DNA of 64,000 nucleotides. It comes from an uncultured Flavobacteriaceae bacterium (GTDB lineage Bacteria > Bacteroidota > Bacteroidia > Flavobacteriales > Flavobacteriaceae). The translations under genes were made by a program, and so were the position numbers. Positions 1 to 8,942 of this stretch are shown here, in pieces. The notes under the pieces were generated by a model. That model had not been told where the DNA came from. It did no database searches and saw only the letters and a list, made by a program, of their open reading frames with translations. The DNA lies in NCBI GenBank assembly GCA_947494325.1, contig CANLUS010000006.1, positions 124,001 through 188,000 of the forward strand. Reading direction: 5' to 3'. The first letter of the stretch is position 1. Each line of letters opens with the position of its first letter.

Positions 1-386
1 GCATTTGTTGAACCATAATTATCGATAATATCTAGTAATCCATATTGACCATCAGCTCCGTTAAGGGCTAGATTATATAAGGAATCATTTAAAATGGTAT
101 TCGCTTCGGCTTGATCGAAGAATTTTTTGGAATAGGCTAATTCATTAGCAGCCTCGACTTCCTGTGGGCCTTTAACAAATTTGTTATATCCTAAATAAGC
201 AAAGATTACAGCTGCAACTATGATGAGCCCCATAAATAGTGCTTTACTATTTTTCTCTACCCATTGTTCTGATTTAGAAGCTGTCTCATCTAAAGTATTA
301 AAAACTTCAGCTGTTGTACTTTGCGTATCAATTTCTTGCTGTTGATGTTTTTTAGAGCCTTTACCTCTTTTTTTATAAGTTGCCAT
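1..386 (-). CDS. Tetratricopeptide-repeat-family membrane protein (YfgM-like), C-terminus outside window
   Basis: Only the first 128 residues are inside the window; the gene runs off the left edge. The start ATG at 386 opens a very basic, Gln/Lys-rich cytoplasmic tail (residues 1-18). One hydrophobic segment at about 49-67 (starting ALFMGLIIVAAVIFAYLGY) would anchor it in the inner membrane, with the rest outside the cytoplasm. The segment after the membrane helix (ANELAYSKKFFDQAEA) has the look of a first TPR helix pair. This matches the YfgM/TPR membrane proteins found beside recF in Flavobacteria; that neighbour association is from memory. YfgM proteins assist periplasmic chaperones near the Sec translocon. 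The TPR call is an inference because the repeats are cut off. Confidence 0.75.
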   Translation of the reverse strand, partial: MATYKKRGKGSKKHQQQEIDTQSTTAEVFNTLDETASKSEQWVEKNSKALFMGLIIVAAVIFAYLGYNKFVKGPQEVEAANELAYSKKFFDQAEANTILNDSLYNLALNGADGQYGLLDIIDNYGSTN

Positions 387-406
387 TTATTTTCAAATTT
401 GGATGG

Positions 407-414
407 CAAAAATA
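407..414 (-). promoter_or_regulatory. Candidate -7 element for the TPR-family gene
   Basis: Read on the minus strand this is TATTTTTG, a match to the Bacteroidota -7 consensus TAnnTTTG, about 20 bases before the start codon at 386. No TTG lies at the usual 17-23 base spacing upstream, so only half of the promoter is supported. Confidence 0.4.
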
Positions 415-487
415 TAATTTTTTATTGAAATGTTACACTAGAAATTAATCTAAATTTCGTTTTTTTGCAATATTACGGCCGTGTTCT

Positions 488-1567
488 ATGTATTTAAAAA
501 AAATTGCTTTAGTAAACTATAAAAATTTTGCTTCAGAAGAATTTGAGTTTGACAAAAAAATTAATTGTTTTGTTGGGAACAACGGAATAGGTAAAACAAA
601 TGTTTTAGATGCTATTTATCATTTAGCTTTTGCTAAGGGATATTTTAACAGCGTTGCCGTTCAAAATATAAAACATCACGAAGATTTTTTTCTTCTTGAA
701 GGGATTTTTCAGAAAAAGAATAGAGAAGAAGTCATTAGCTGTAGCCTGAAGCGAGGTACAAAGAAGGTACTCAAGCGAAATGGGAAGCAATATGAAAAAA
801 TTTCAAACCATATAGGGTTGATCCCTTTGGTCATTATTTCTCCTGCCGATAGAAATCTTATTATTGAAGGTAGTGATGTTCGTAGGAAATTTATGGATGG
901 AGTCATCGCACAGTCCGACGCTCAATATCTTAAAGATCTAATTGGATATAATAAAGTGCTTGCGCAACGCAACTCGTTACTTAAGTATTTTGCATTGAAT
1001 CATACTTTTGATGAAATAAATCTTGAAATTTACAATGAACAGTTGATAAAACTTGGCACAATAATTCATAAAAAGAGAGCACAATTTTTAGACGAATTTA
1101 TACCCATTTTTAAAGAGTCATACGAAAATATTGTAGAAAAGGAAGAACCAGTAAGTTTAACATATAGATCGCATCTGGATACTGCTGAATTTGGAGAATT
1201 GCTATCGAAAAGTTTAGAAAGGGATCGTTTTTTACAATATACTTCGGTGGGAATTCATAAGGATGATTTGTTATATACCATTGGAGAACATCCAATCAAG
1301 AAGTTTGGATCCCAAGGACAGCAAAAAACCTATTTGGTGGCGCTTAAATTAGCACAGTTTAATTTTATAAAAAAACAAACTAAAACAACCCCTATTTTGT
1401 TATTGGATGATATTTTTGATAAATTAGATGCATCGCGTGTTGAAAAGTTAATTGGATTAGTAAATGATGATATTTTTGAGCAAGTATTTATTTCTGATAC
1501 GCATGTCCAAAGAACGGAAGAAGTTATAAAAAAAACCCATCAATCTTACAAAATATTTCAACTATAA
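488..1567 (+). CDS. recF: DNA replication/repair ATPase RecF
   Basis: RecF binds gapped DNA and with RecO and RecR loads RecA for recombinational repair of stalled forks. The 359-residue length is normal. The Walker A motif GNNGIGKT lies at residues 30-37, an SMC-like signature ([10 protein letters not shown]) follows near residue 277, and Walker B with the D-loop ([12 protein letters not shown]) lies near 303-314. The N-terminus ([14 protein letters not shown]) is the usual RecF opening, which supports the ATG at 488. It is followed six bases later by a DUF721 gene, a common bacterial pairing, so the two are probably cotranscribed. No odd residues were noticed. Confidence 0.97.
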   Translation: MYLKKIALVNYKNFASEEFEFDKKINCFVGNNGIGKTNVLDAIYHLAFAKGYFNSVAVQNIKHHEDFFLLEGIFQKKNREEVISCSLKRGTKKVLKRNGKQYEKISNHIGLIPLVIISPADRNLIIEGSDVRRKFMDGVIAQSDAQYLKDLIGYNKVLAQRNSLLKYFALNHTFDEINLEIYNEQLIKLGTIIHKKRAQFLDEFIPIFKESYENIVEKEEPVSLTYRSHLDTAEFGELLSKSLERDRFLQYTSVGIHKDDLLYTIGEHPIKKFGSQGQQKTYLVALKLAQFNFIKKQTKTTPILLLDDIFDKLDASRVEKLIGLVNDDIFEQVFISDTHVQRTEEVIKKTHQSYKIFQL

Positions 1568-1573
1568 AACCTT

Positions 1574-1870
1574 ATGAGTAAAAGAAAAAATGAATTCGTT
1601 TCTGTAAAAGATGTTATGCATGAAATGTTGAAGGAGAATAAGTTGCAAAAAGGAATTGATCAAGTTAATGTGAAGGACGCTTGGCAAACCGTTATGGGCA
1701 AAGGTGTTTACGGTTATACAGATGAAATTATTTTTAAGAATGACACCTTAATTATTCGATTGTCTTCAGCCACTTTAAGAGAAGAATTGAGTTATGGGAA
1801 GGAAAAAATAATCGATATGATGAATGAAAAATTGGGAAAGGTGATTATTAATAAATTGAAATTACTATAA
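1574..1870 (+). CDS. DUF721 domain-containing protein (DciA-like)
   Basis: A 98-residue protein of the DUF721 family. The family includes DciA, the ancestral loader of the DnaB replicative helicase in bacteria without DnaC; whether the short Bacteroidota members do the same job is inference. The sequence shows the typical core: an N-terminal helical part (VKDVMHEMLKEN), the conserved AWQTVMGKGVYGYT region, and a basic end (KLGKVIINKLKLL). It starts six bases after recF and lies on the same strand, so it is probably in the same transcript. This location beside a replication and repair gene fits a DNA-transaction role. Confidence 0.88.
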   Translation: MSKRKNEFVSVKDVMHEMLKENKLQKGIDQVNVKDAWQTVMGKGVYGYTDEIIFKNDTLIIRLSSATLREELSYGKEKIIDMMNEKLGKVIINKLKLL

Positions 1871-1885
1871 AAGATATATAATTTG

Positions 1886-1893
1886 TATATTTG
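1886..1893 (+). promoter_or_regulatory. Candidate -7 element for the T9SS-secreted protein
   Basis: TATATTTG matches TAnnTTTG exactly and lies about 45 bases before the preferred start at 1939. No TTG is present at the standard spacing upstream, so the -33 half is unclear. Confidence 0.45.
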
Positions 1894-1938
1894 CGAATTA
1901 AGAAAAAGAATTTTAAAGGGATAATAATAACAATATAC

Positions 1939-4900
1939 ATGATGAAAAAATTACTATGTACACTTCTGTTGACGGTAATGGCTATTGGATTTTCGAATGC
2001 ACAAAGCGTATCTGTTACGGGTTTAGGAAATGTTATTGCGGGAGATGGCACAAATACACCTTCTGTAACAGATGATACGGATTTTGGTTCTTTAGATGTC
2101 GCAGCAACAGGCGTAACACACACGTTTACAGTTACAAATACAACTGGAGCTGATATCGTTTTATTAGGTTTGAACCCACTGTCAGGAACTAATGCTAGTG
2201 ATTTTAGCCAAGTTGATGTTGCAGACCCATTATTAACTGCGGGAGCAACAACAACTTTTACCGTTACTTTTGACCCTAGTACTCCAGCTGGTTTAAAAAC
2301 TGCAATAGTGAGTTTAGGAGTTAATGTTTTAGGGGCTGGTACGGAGACGTATTTCTTTAATATTGAAGGTACGGCTACCGAAATTACAAATCCTAACATT
2401 AGCATATCTGGAAATGGAGAAACAATTACGAGTCCGGATTTAACACCATCTACGTTAGACGGAACAGATTTTGGAAGTGCAGATATTACTTCAGGTTCTG
2501 TAACTCAAACCTTCCTTATTGCAAATACAGGTAATGCACCATTAAATTTAACAGGAGGTTCTCTAGTATTGATTTCCGGAGGAGGTGGAGACTTTACAGT
2601 GACGAACTTACCAACAACGCCCATTCCGGCTTTAGGTACATCTACTTTCGATATTACTTTTGACCCTAGTGTTACTGGAGTAATTACAGCGAATGTTTTG
2701 ATTCAAAATGATGATCCGGATACTCCAAATTATTTATTTTCCATAACTGGACTTGGTACCGAAGCAGAACCAGATATTGATGTTTCTGGAAACGGAGTTT
2801 CTATTGTTAGTCCAGATTTAGCACCTTCTGTAACCGATGACACGAATTTTGGTCAAGCAGATATCACTACCGAAACGATTACAAATACATTTACAATTAC
2901 TAATACAGGTGATGCTCCGTTAACTTTAACAGGAGGTTCGCTAGTTTTAATTTCAGGAGGAGGGGGTGCCTTTACGGTGACTAATTTACCGACCTCTCCA
3001 ATTGCTTCACTAGCTTCAACAACTTTTGATATTACGTTTGATCCATCTGCCGTTGGTACGGTAACCGCAAATGTTTTGATTCAAAGTGATGATCCTGATG
3101 CCGAGTCAAATTTTTTATTTGCAATTCAAGGGGAAGGTGTTATAATTCCTATAGAACCTGAAATTGATGTTCAAGGTTTGGGTAATTCTATTACTGACGG
3201 TGATACAACTCCAACTACGGTTGACAATACAGATTTTGGACAAGTTGATGTGACCAGCGGAAATTTGGAGCATACATTTACTATTTTGAATACAGGAAAT
3301 GGCGATTTAACGCTTACAGGTGCAAGCCCGTTTGTTACTGTTTCTGGTGCCGGTGCTGCAGATTTTACTATAACAGCAATTCCTTCTTCAATTATAGGGG
3401 CATCTAGTTCAACAACTTTTGCGATTACGTATAACCCAAGTTCAGTTGGTGTAAGTAGTGCAACTATTACAATTGCGAATGATGATGCAGACGAAGGATC
3501 TTATACTTTCGATATCGAAGGAGAGGGTTTTGATGCAAATGCAGGAACTCAACTATTAATTACACAATATTATCAAGGATTGGATGATACTGGTTTGAAC
3601 GATGGTAATAACAACTGGATTGAAGTTAAAAATGTTTCAACAACTGCTTCTCTTCCAGGATCGTACTTTCTGGCATTGTTTATTGATACCGCTGGTACAA
3701 CAAATGGAGGTATAGCCTCTAATACGCCAGATGAATCGATTTTAATTCCTGCACTGAGTCCGGGGGAGGTAGCATTATTTAATAGAAGTGGAGCTTCTTT
3801 GCCTACAGCTGGTAATTTAGGAGCGGTTTCAATAACGGCAACTGAAGTTTGTCGTTTTGATGGTGATGATATTATCGTGATATCTACCACGAATGATTCG
3901 AATGCTTATAATAGTAGAATAGATATTATTGGTACAGTAGGAACAAGTTCAGAAGTTGATTGGGGATCTGATGTTTCTTTAATTAAGGGATGTGGAACAA
4001 CCGAATCTCCAAGTACGGTTTATGATCCGAATAACTATATTACACTAACATTGGATGAAGTTAATGATGCAAGTTCATTTATTGGGAGCCCAGATTTACC
4101 AAATATTGCATTAGGAATTCAAACTGTTGGCCCCACCGTTTTTACATCGTCATGGAATAATGGTGTTCCTGATAAAACGAAGCAAGCTATTATAAATGGT
4201 TCTTATGTTGGTGGTACTTCTTTCGAATCTTGTGATTTGACAATTAATCCAGGAGCCAATATTAATTTAAATAGTGGCGACGCATATATATTAGTAGAAG
4301 GTAACCTGAACATTAACGGAACTTTTGATATTGGAGATACCGAATCTTTAATAATGACTGATCCTGATGCAACGATTAGTGGTCAAATTTCTAAGACTGA
4401 GGTTTCTGAACCTTTAAATAATTCACGTGATTATACATATTGGTCGTCACCTGTAAATACAACAACTGCCAGTGCCTTTCCAGGAGTGAGCAACATATTT
4501 GAATGGAATACTGCGTCTTTGGTATGGGAATTAGCTTCTAGTACTACAATGAATGATGGTCAGGGATATATAGCACAAGCCCCCGACGGTTCGACACAAC
4601 ATACGGTCACTTTTACTGGAACACCTTATAACGGATTAGTACTTAGACCAATTGTTTTTAATAATGATGGTCTTGATAATGATTATAATTTAATGGGGAA
4701 TCCGTACCCTTCGGCTATTGATATTGATCAATTTATATCAGATTCTAATAACAATGAGATTTTCAACGATCCTATTGATGGTACTATCTATCTTTGGACG
4801 CATAACTCAGCGGCTCTAGATAATGGTGAAGATCCAGATTATGTAAGAAGTGATTATGCGACGTATAACTTGGCGGGAGGAACGGCCTCTGCTAATGGAG

Positions 4901-5724
4901 GCGCCGCTCCTACTAATAATATTGGTTCTGGACAAGGATTCTTTGTGAGGTCTGTAAGTAATGGAACGGTAGAATTTAATAATGAAATGCGTTTAGACGA
5001 TAATGGAGATCCTTTATCGAATACTCAATTCTTTAAGTCATCAAAGGCAACTGCAGAGAAAGACAGATTGTGGTTGGATATGACAACAGAAGAAGGGGCA
5101 TTTAATCAAGTTTTAATCGGATTTTTTGACAAAGCTACCGATAATGAAGATAGAGGATATGATGGAATCAAACTTGGTGGAGGTAATTTGACATTTTACT
5201 CTAAAATTGATAATGATACCAAGTATGCCATTCAAGGTTTGGGGGCATTTAATCCTTCTAAAGAAGTAACATTAGGTTTTGATACGAGTGTTGATAGAAC
5301 CTTTAAAATTACAATGTCAAACATAGAAGGGGTTTTAAAGGATGAAGATGTATTTTTATTAGATAATGCTACTAATGTACTTCATGATTTGAAATTGGAA
5401 CCTTACGAGTTTGAAGCTGTGGAAGGTAATTACTCAAATAGGTTTACATTGAAATTTAATAGCGGTGTACTTAGTACCGAAGACATTGAGTTGAATAATA
5501 GCTTTATTGTTTATAATGAGAATAATACCTTAAAAATTAAGGCGAGTGACGAAATTTCTAAAATAAAGGTGTTTGATATGACTGGCAGACTATTGTTAGA
5601 TAATGAACCGAAAACATCTGCTTTTGATCTGCCAATACAAAATATAAAAGTTGGTACCGTACTTATTATAAATGCAACAATGAAGAATGGTTCTACAATA
5701 AGTAAAAAAGCGATTAAGTATTAA
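1939..5724 (+). CDS. Large secreted protein with four choice-of-anchor-D repeats and a T9SS type A sorting domain
   Basis: A 1261-residue exported protein. A signal peptide covers about residues 1-21 (hydrophobic LLCTLLLTVMAIGF, ending SNAQ). The start was set at 1939 because the signal begins MMKKLL; an upstream TTG at 1891 would add a non-signal extension. Residues 22-530 hold four tandem Ig-like repeats of about 127 residues, each with a DFG-x-(A/V)D motif, a TF-(T/L)I-x-NTG strand and TF-x-ITF-P-S, typical of choice-of-anchor-D (ASPM/SPD-2/HYDIN-like) domains. About 530-700 resembles a lamin-tail-like beta fold (ITQYYQGL, NNWIEVKN). A long beta-rich part follows, and the last 80 or so residues are a Por-type sorting domain (FIVYNENNTLKIKASDEISK, KVFDMTGRLL, KKAIKY). 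It is therefore expected on the cell surface or released by T9SS. The specific ligand or function cannot be told. Confidence 0.9.
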   Translation: MMKKLLCTLLLTVMAIGFSNAQSVSVTGLGNVIAGDGTNTPSVTDDTDFGSLDVAATGVTHTFTVTNTTGADIVLLGLNPLSGTNASDFSQVDVADPLLTAGATTTFTVTFDPSTPAGLKTAIVSLGVNVLGAGTETYFFNIEGTATEITNPNISISGNGETITSPDLTPSTLDGTDFGSADITSGSVTQTFLIANTGNAPLNLTGGSLVLISGGGGDFTVTNLPTTPIPALGTSTFDITFDPSVTGVITANVLIQNDDPDTPNYLFSITGLGTEAEPDIDVSGNGVSIVSPDLAPSVTDDTNFGQADITTETITNTFTITNTGDAPLTLTGGSLVLISGGGGAFTVTNLPTSPIASLASTTFDITFDPSAVGTVTANVLIQSDDPDAESNFLFAIQGEGVIIPIEPEIDVQGLGNSITDGDTTPTTVDNTDFGQVDVTSGNLEHTFTILNTGNGDLTLTGASPFVTVSGAGAADFTITAIPSSIIGASSSTTFAITYNPSSVGVSSATITIANDDADEGSYTFDIEGEGFDANAGTQLLITQYYQGLDDTGLNDGNNNWIEVKNVSTTASLPGSYFLALFIDTAGTTNGGIASNTPDESILIPALSPGEVALFNRSGASLPTAGNLGAVSITATEVCRFDGDDIIVISTTNDSNAYNSRIDIIGTVGTSSEVDWGSDVSLIKGCGTTESPSTVYDPNNYITLTLDEVNDASSFIGSPDLPNIALGIQTVGPTVFTSSWNNGVPDKTKQAIINGSYVGGTSFESCDLTINPGANINLNSGDAYILVEGNLNINGTFDIGDTESLIMTDPDATISGQISKTEVSEPLNNSRDYTYWSSPVNTTTASAFPGVSNIFEWNTASLVWELASSTTMNDGQGYIAQAPDGSTQHTVTFTGTPYNGLVLRPIVFNNDGLDNDYNLMGNPYPSAIDIDQFISDSNNNEIFNDPIDGTIYLWTHNSAALDNGEDPDYVRSDYATYNLAGGTASANGGAAPTNNIGSGQGFFVRSVSNGTVEFNNEMRLDDNGDPLSNTQFFKSSKATAEKDRLWLDMTTEEGAFNQVLIGFFDKATDNEDRGYDGIKLGGGNLTFYSKIDNDTKYAIQGLGAFNPSKEVTLGFDTSVDRTFKITMSNIEGVLKDEDVFLLDNATNVLHDLKLEPYEFEAVEGNYSNRFTLKFNSGVLSTEDIELNNSFIVYNENNTLKIKASDEISKIKVFDMTGRLLLDNEPKTSAFDLPIQNIKVGTVLIINATMKNGSTISKKAIKY
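2008..3537 (+). repeat. Four tandem anchor-D domain repeats within the T9SS protein
   Basis: Approximate units are 2008-2383, 2384-2772, 2773-3156 and 3157-3537. Units 2 and 3 are the most alike, even in DNA: both encode LTGGSLVLISGGGG followed by FTVTNLPT. This points to a recent internal duplication of one repeat. Units 1 and 4 are clearly related but diverged. Confidence 0.8.
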
Positions 5725-5752
5725 TACAAATACTTATAATTAAATATAAAAA

Positions 5753-5784
5753 AAAGCTCTTGAATTTTTCAAGAGCTTTTTTTA
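5753..5784. terminator. Bidirectional rho-independent terminator between the T9SS gene and ndk
   Basis: A 12-base-pair stem (AAAGCTCTTGAA, 5753-5764; TTCAAGAGCTTT, 5768-5779) with a three-base loop, flanked by an A-run on the left and a T-run on the right. It can serve both convergent genes. Confidence 0.88.
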
Positions 5785-5806
5785 TGTAGTAATAATATAG
5801 GTTTAA

Positions 5807-6223
5807 CTAGAACTGTTCTCTACTTGAAAAATGGAAAGCACCTTCTATCGCAGCGTTTTCATCACTATCAGATCCATGTACTGCATTTTCTCCAATAGAA
5901 GAGGCATATAACTTTCTAATAGTTCCTTCAGCGGCTTCAGCTGGATTAGTAGCACCAATCAATGCTCTAAAATCTTCAACAGCATTATCTTTTTCTAAGA
6001 TGGCAGCCACAACTGGTCCTCGTGTCATGTAGTTCACTAATTCTCCGAAAAATGGTCTTTCATTATGAATTGCGTAGAATGCCTCAGCATCTCTTCTTGT
6101 CATTTGTGTTAATTTCATGGCAACAATTCTGAAACCAGAAGCATTAATTTTTTCTAAAATAGCGCCAACATTCCCTTTTTCAACTGAATCGGGCTTAAGC
6201 ATTGTAAATGTTCTATTTGTCAT
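5807..6223 (-). CDS. ndk: Nucleoside-diphosphate kinase
   Basis: Transfers the gamma phosphate from ATP to nucleoside diphosphates, balancing cytosolic NTP and dNTP pools. At 138 residues it is of normal length. Family motifs are intact: [13 protein letters not shown] near the start, the substrate-binding HNERPFF at 53-59, [14 protein letters not shown], the GATNPAEA segment, and the active-site histidine H116 in NAVHGSDS. The start ATG at 6223 gives the usual N-terminus ([11 protein letters not shown]). A strong promoter lies directly upstream and the gene is probably monocistronic, ending at a shared terminator. Confidence 0.97.
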   Translation of the reverse strand: MTNRTFTMLKPDSVEKGNVGAILEKINASGFRIVAMKLTQMTRRDAEAFYAIHNERPFFGELVNYMTRGPVVAAILEKDNAVEDFRALIGATNPAEAAEGTIRKLYASSIGENAVHGSDSDENAAIEGAFHFSSREQF

Positions 6224-6249
6224 TATGTGAATTTTTCTATAATTAGCTG

Positions 6250-6279
6250 CAAAAATAGCGGTTTTTATGAAAAGACAAA
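6250..6279 (-). promoter_or_regulatory. Promoter of ndk
   Basis: On the minus strand the -7 element reads TATTTTTG (6250-6257) and the -33 element TTTG (6276-6279), separated by 18 bases. Both halves and the spacing match the Bacteroidota housekeeping promoter. The leader is about 20-25 bases. Confidence 0.75.
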
Positions 6280-6291
6280 GCTATCATTGTG

Positions 6292-7311
6292 TTAATATTG
6301 ATGATTAATACTTTCTAAAACTAAATTTTTGGCTCCTCTTATTTCCATAAGAATAGAGTCTGATTCTAGATTGAAGGTTAGGGTACCGAAATTTTTTTCT
6401 GTAATGACTTTAGAGACTCTGTTGGTATTAATCTCTGATTCAAATGCCTCATACGTATGAGTTAATCCACTTGATGTAAAATCAAATAATGGATACGTCA
6501 GATGCGGTAGACTGATCTTAGAAATTTCTGAGATATGCCTATCTCCTGAAAGAAATATTACCCCTTTAGCTTTAGAATTAATAATTAAATTTTCCATTTT
6601 TAAAATTTCACTGGGCATGTTGCCCCAAGATTCCCATCCATGTTCTTGAGATAAAAATTGAATACTGCTTATTATTACATTAAAATTAGCACTTGAATTA
6701 TGTAGCTCATTCGTTAACCAGTGCCATTGGGCATCTCCTAAAATAGTTCCTTTATCGGTTTTGTTTGGAATATACCGTCTTTGCCCGGTAGGGTCTTTGG
6801 TTAGTGCAGTTCTGAAGAATCTAGTATCCAGTATGATAATTTTAATGATTTTATCACCAATTTTAAAAGTTTGAGTATGATAAATACCTTTTTTATTTCT
6901 TCTTTCGTCGTTATCTGGCACATCCAAAAAATCTAGGAACAATTGCTGAGAACTATCTTTTTTAACATATTCTAAACCGGCATCATTTTTTCCATAATCG
7001 TGATCGTCCCAAGTTCCTAGAACTACCGAATTCCTTACTAAATTTTTATAACTTGGATTATTTTTTAATTGCATATAATCTGATTCCATCTTTTGCATAT
7101 CTTCTGTATCAGCATAGATGTTATCCCCTCCCCAGATCCATACGTCTGGTTCGTTTTTTAAGATATCATTCCAAAGAGTGTTTGATCGATTGTGATCATT
7201 ACATGAACCAAAGGCAATAACAAACTTCTTTTTTTGTTCAGATTTAGGGGTTGTTTTGGTAGCACAAGAAAACAATAATACAAGTGCAATTAGCATTGAA
7301 AATTCTTTCAT
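6292..7311 (-). CDS. PhoD-like alkaline phosphatase/phosphodiesterase lipoprotein
   Basis: A predicted exported metallophosphoesterase of the alkaline phosphatase D family, 339 residues from the ATG at 7311. That start was chosen over an upstream one at 7389 because it begins a lipoprotein signal peptide (MKEFSMLIALVLLFSC) with a lipobox cysteine at residue 16. Metal-site motifs are visible: FGSCND near residue 35, GGDNIYAD near 60, and WDDHDYG near 103, followed by the C-terminal histidine motif SGDRHISE. Family members hydrolyse phosphomonoesters or phosphodiesters using Fe/Ca or similar metals; the substrate here is unknown. It is back to back with the nrnA-gldI operon, with 76 bases between starts. 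Confidence 0.88.
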   Translation of the reverse strand: MKEFSMLIALVLLFSCATKTTPKSEQKKKFVIAFGSCNDHNRSNTLWNDILKNEPDVWIWGGDNIYADTEDMQKMESDYMQLKNNPSYKNLVRNSVVLGTWDDHDYGKNDAGLEYVKKDSSQQLFLDFLDVPDNDERRNKKGIYHTQTFKIGDKIIKIIILDTRFFRTALTKDPTGQRRYIPNKTDKGTILGDAQWHWLTNELHNSSANFNVIISSIQFLSQEHGWESWGNMPSEILKMENLIINSKAKGVIFLSGDRHISEISKISLPHLTYPLFDFTSSGLTHTYEAFESEINTNRVSKVITEKNFGTLTFNLESDSILMEIRGAKNLVLESINHQY

Positions 7312-7387
7312 CGAATTATAAGTTAACTCCTCTAAAATTAAGCAATTCAATATTACCAAATAGTTATTTATTGTATATTCGCATTTC

Positions 7388-8419
7388 ATGAATACGAACG
7401 AAATTAATGTAATTAGAGAGCGGTTATCTGGGAAGGAAAAGATCGTAATTGTTTCGCATAGAAATCCTGACGGGGATGCGTACGGGTCTAGTTTAGCTTT
7501 ATATCATTACTTACAAGGCTTAGATCAAAATGTAAGGGTTATATCTCCAAATGACAGCCCTGATTTTTTAAAGTGGTTGCCAAAGCAAGAAGAAATATTG
7601 ATTTTCGAAGAAAATGTTTTAGAGGCTACCGATACCCTTAATGAAGCATCCTTAATTTTTACGTTAGACTTTAATGCTTTAAGTAGAGTCGGTACGCAGA
7701 TGCAATTGGTACTAGAGAAAGTTTCGGCAGATTTTGTTATGATTGATCATCATCAACAGCCAGATGATTATGCCTTTATAACCTATTCTGATCCGTCTAA
7801 GGCTTCAACCTGTGAAATGATATACCATTTTATTGAAAAGATGAAAGACTTAGATAGGATCAATATAGATATTGCCTCCTGTCTTTATACTGGTATTGTA
7901 ACTGATACTGGTTCGTTCAAGTATCCATCCACTTCAAGTAGTACTCACAAAGCCATCGCACATTTAATGGATATTGGTATTGATCATACTAAAATTCATA
8001 ATGATTTGTTTGATACCAATTCTTATCAACGATTACAATTATTAGGAATAGCCCTAAAAAATTTAAAGGTCGTTCCTGATTGCCATACAGCATATATTAC
8101 AATCTCTCAGCGAGAATTAAATGCGCATAATTTTAAAAAAGGAGACACTGAAGGTTTTGTAAATTATGGTTTGTCGCTCAAAGGGATTGTATTTGCCGTC
8201 ATTTTTATTGAAGATCAGAAGCAAGGGATTATTAAAATGTCCTTACGATCGAAAGGAAATTTTTCGGTAAATGAGTTCGCGCGTACTTATTTTAACGGTG
8301 GGGGGCATGATAACGCAGCGGGAGGTAGAAGTGATGATTCTATCAAAAACACAGTATTGAAGTTTTTAGAAATTTTACCAAAACATAAAAAAGAATTACA
8401 ACTATCTTATGAGAACTAG
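7388..8419 (+). CDS. DHH/DHHA1 phosphoesterase (NrnA-like oligoribonuclease/pAp phosphatase)
   Basis: A 343-residue cytosolic enzyme of the DHH superfamily. Known NrnA proteins degrade very short RNA oligonucleotides and dephosphorylate 3'-phosphoadenosine 5'-phosphate. The DHH-domain motifs are present: SHRNPDGDA at residues 23-31, LDFNALSR near 93, the name-giving DHH at 120-122, and TGIVTDTGSFKYPSTS near 169. The C-terminal DHHA1 motif GGGHDNAAGG begins at about residue 304. Its 3' end overlaps the gldI start by 11 bases, so the two are translationally coupled. NrnA versus a pAp-specific role cannot be separated from sequence alone. Confidence 0.93.
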   Translation: MNTNEINVIRERLSGKEKIVIVSHRNPDGDAYGSSLALYHYLQGLDQNVRVISPNDSPDFLKWLPKQEEILIFEENVLEATDTLNEASLIFTLDFNALSRVGTQMQLVLEKVSADFVMIDHHQQPDDYAFITYSDPSKASTCEMIYHFIEKMKDLDRINIDIASCLYTGIVTDTGSFKYPSTSSSTHKAIAHLMDIGIDHTKIHNDLFDTNSYQRLQLLGIALKNLKVVPDCHTAYITISQRELNAHNFKKGDTEGFVNYGLSLKGIVFAVIFIEDQKQGIIKMSLRSKGNFSVNEFARTYFNGGGHDNAAGGRSDDSIKNTVLKFLEILPKHKKELQLSYEN

Positions 8420-8942
8420 TATTTTTTTAGTGCTGCTATTAATTGCAGCAAGTTGCACAACACCTACACCACGAAAGCCAGTAGTTAGAAAAACATCTAC
8501 TTTCTTAACAGAATCTATCCAACGTAATAAAATCATAAATGAAGTTGAAGAAAAAGCGTTACTAGATTATATTGAAAACGATTCTTTAAATGCCTATATC
8601 GCTGCACCAAATGGGTTTTGGTATCGTTATATTGTAAAAGATTCATTGGAAACTCGGCTTCCTGTTAAAGGTGATGAGATAACATATGCATACGAAATTA
8701 AAGACGTTAATGACGTATTATTATATAGTAAAGAAGAGCTTGGAGATCGTAATTATATGGTGGATAGAGAGGAGCTTATATCTGGATTGCAGGATGGGCT
8801 GAAATTAATGAAAGTAGGAGAGCAGGTACAGTTCTTATTTCCCTCTCATAAAGCATATGGTTACTCTGGTTATAAAAAAATAGCAGGAAATCAACCTTTA
8901 ATTTATAATGTAGAATTAAAAAACATATCAACGAAAAAATGA
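8409..8942 (+). CDS. gldI: Gliding-motility-associated FKBP-type peptidyl-prolyl isomerase GldI
   Basis: A 177-residue lipoprotein with a lipobox cysteine at residue 16 (LLIAASC) and an FKBP domain over roughly residues 65-175 (LPVKGDEITYAYEI, LISGLQDGLKLMKVGEQ, SHKAYGYSG, PLIYNVELKNI). In Flavobacterium johnsoniae GldI is a lipoprotein similar to FkpA/Mip isomerases and is required for gliding, presumably by helping fold envelope or T9SS components. It sits between nrnA (11-base overlap upstream) and another isomerase gene (ATGA overlap of 4 bases downstream), a tight operon. Assignment is by sequence pattern and context, and is confident. Confidence 0.92.
   Translation: MRTSIFLVLLLIAASCTTPTPRKPVVRKTSTFLTESIQRNKIINEVEEKALLDYIENDSLNAYIAAPNGFWYRYIVKDSLETRLPVKGDEITYAYEIKDVNDVLLYSKEELGDRNYMVDREELISGLQDGLKLMKVGEQVQFLFPSHKAYGYSGYKKIAGNQPLIYNVELKNISTKK

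Noticed and set aside
1848-2405. A long open frame on the minus strand inside the secreted protein gene
   Set aside because: It lies antisense to a coding region of strong repeat and signal-peptide evidence, has no homology or start context, and is explained by low stop-codon density on that strand.
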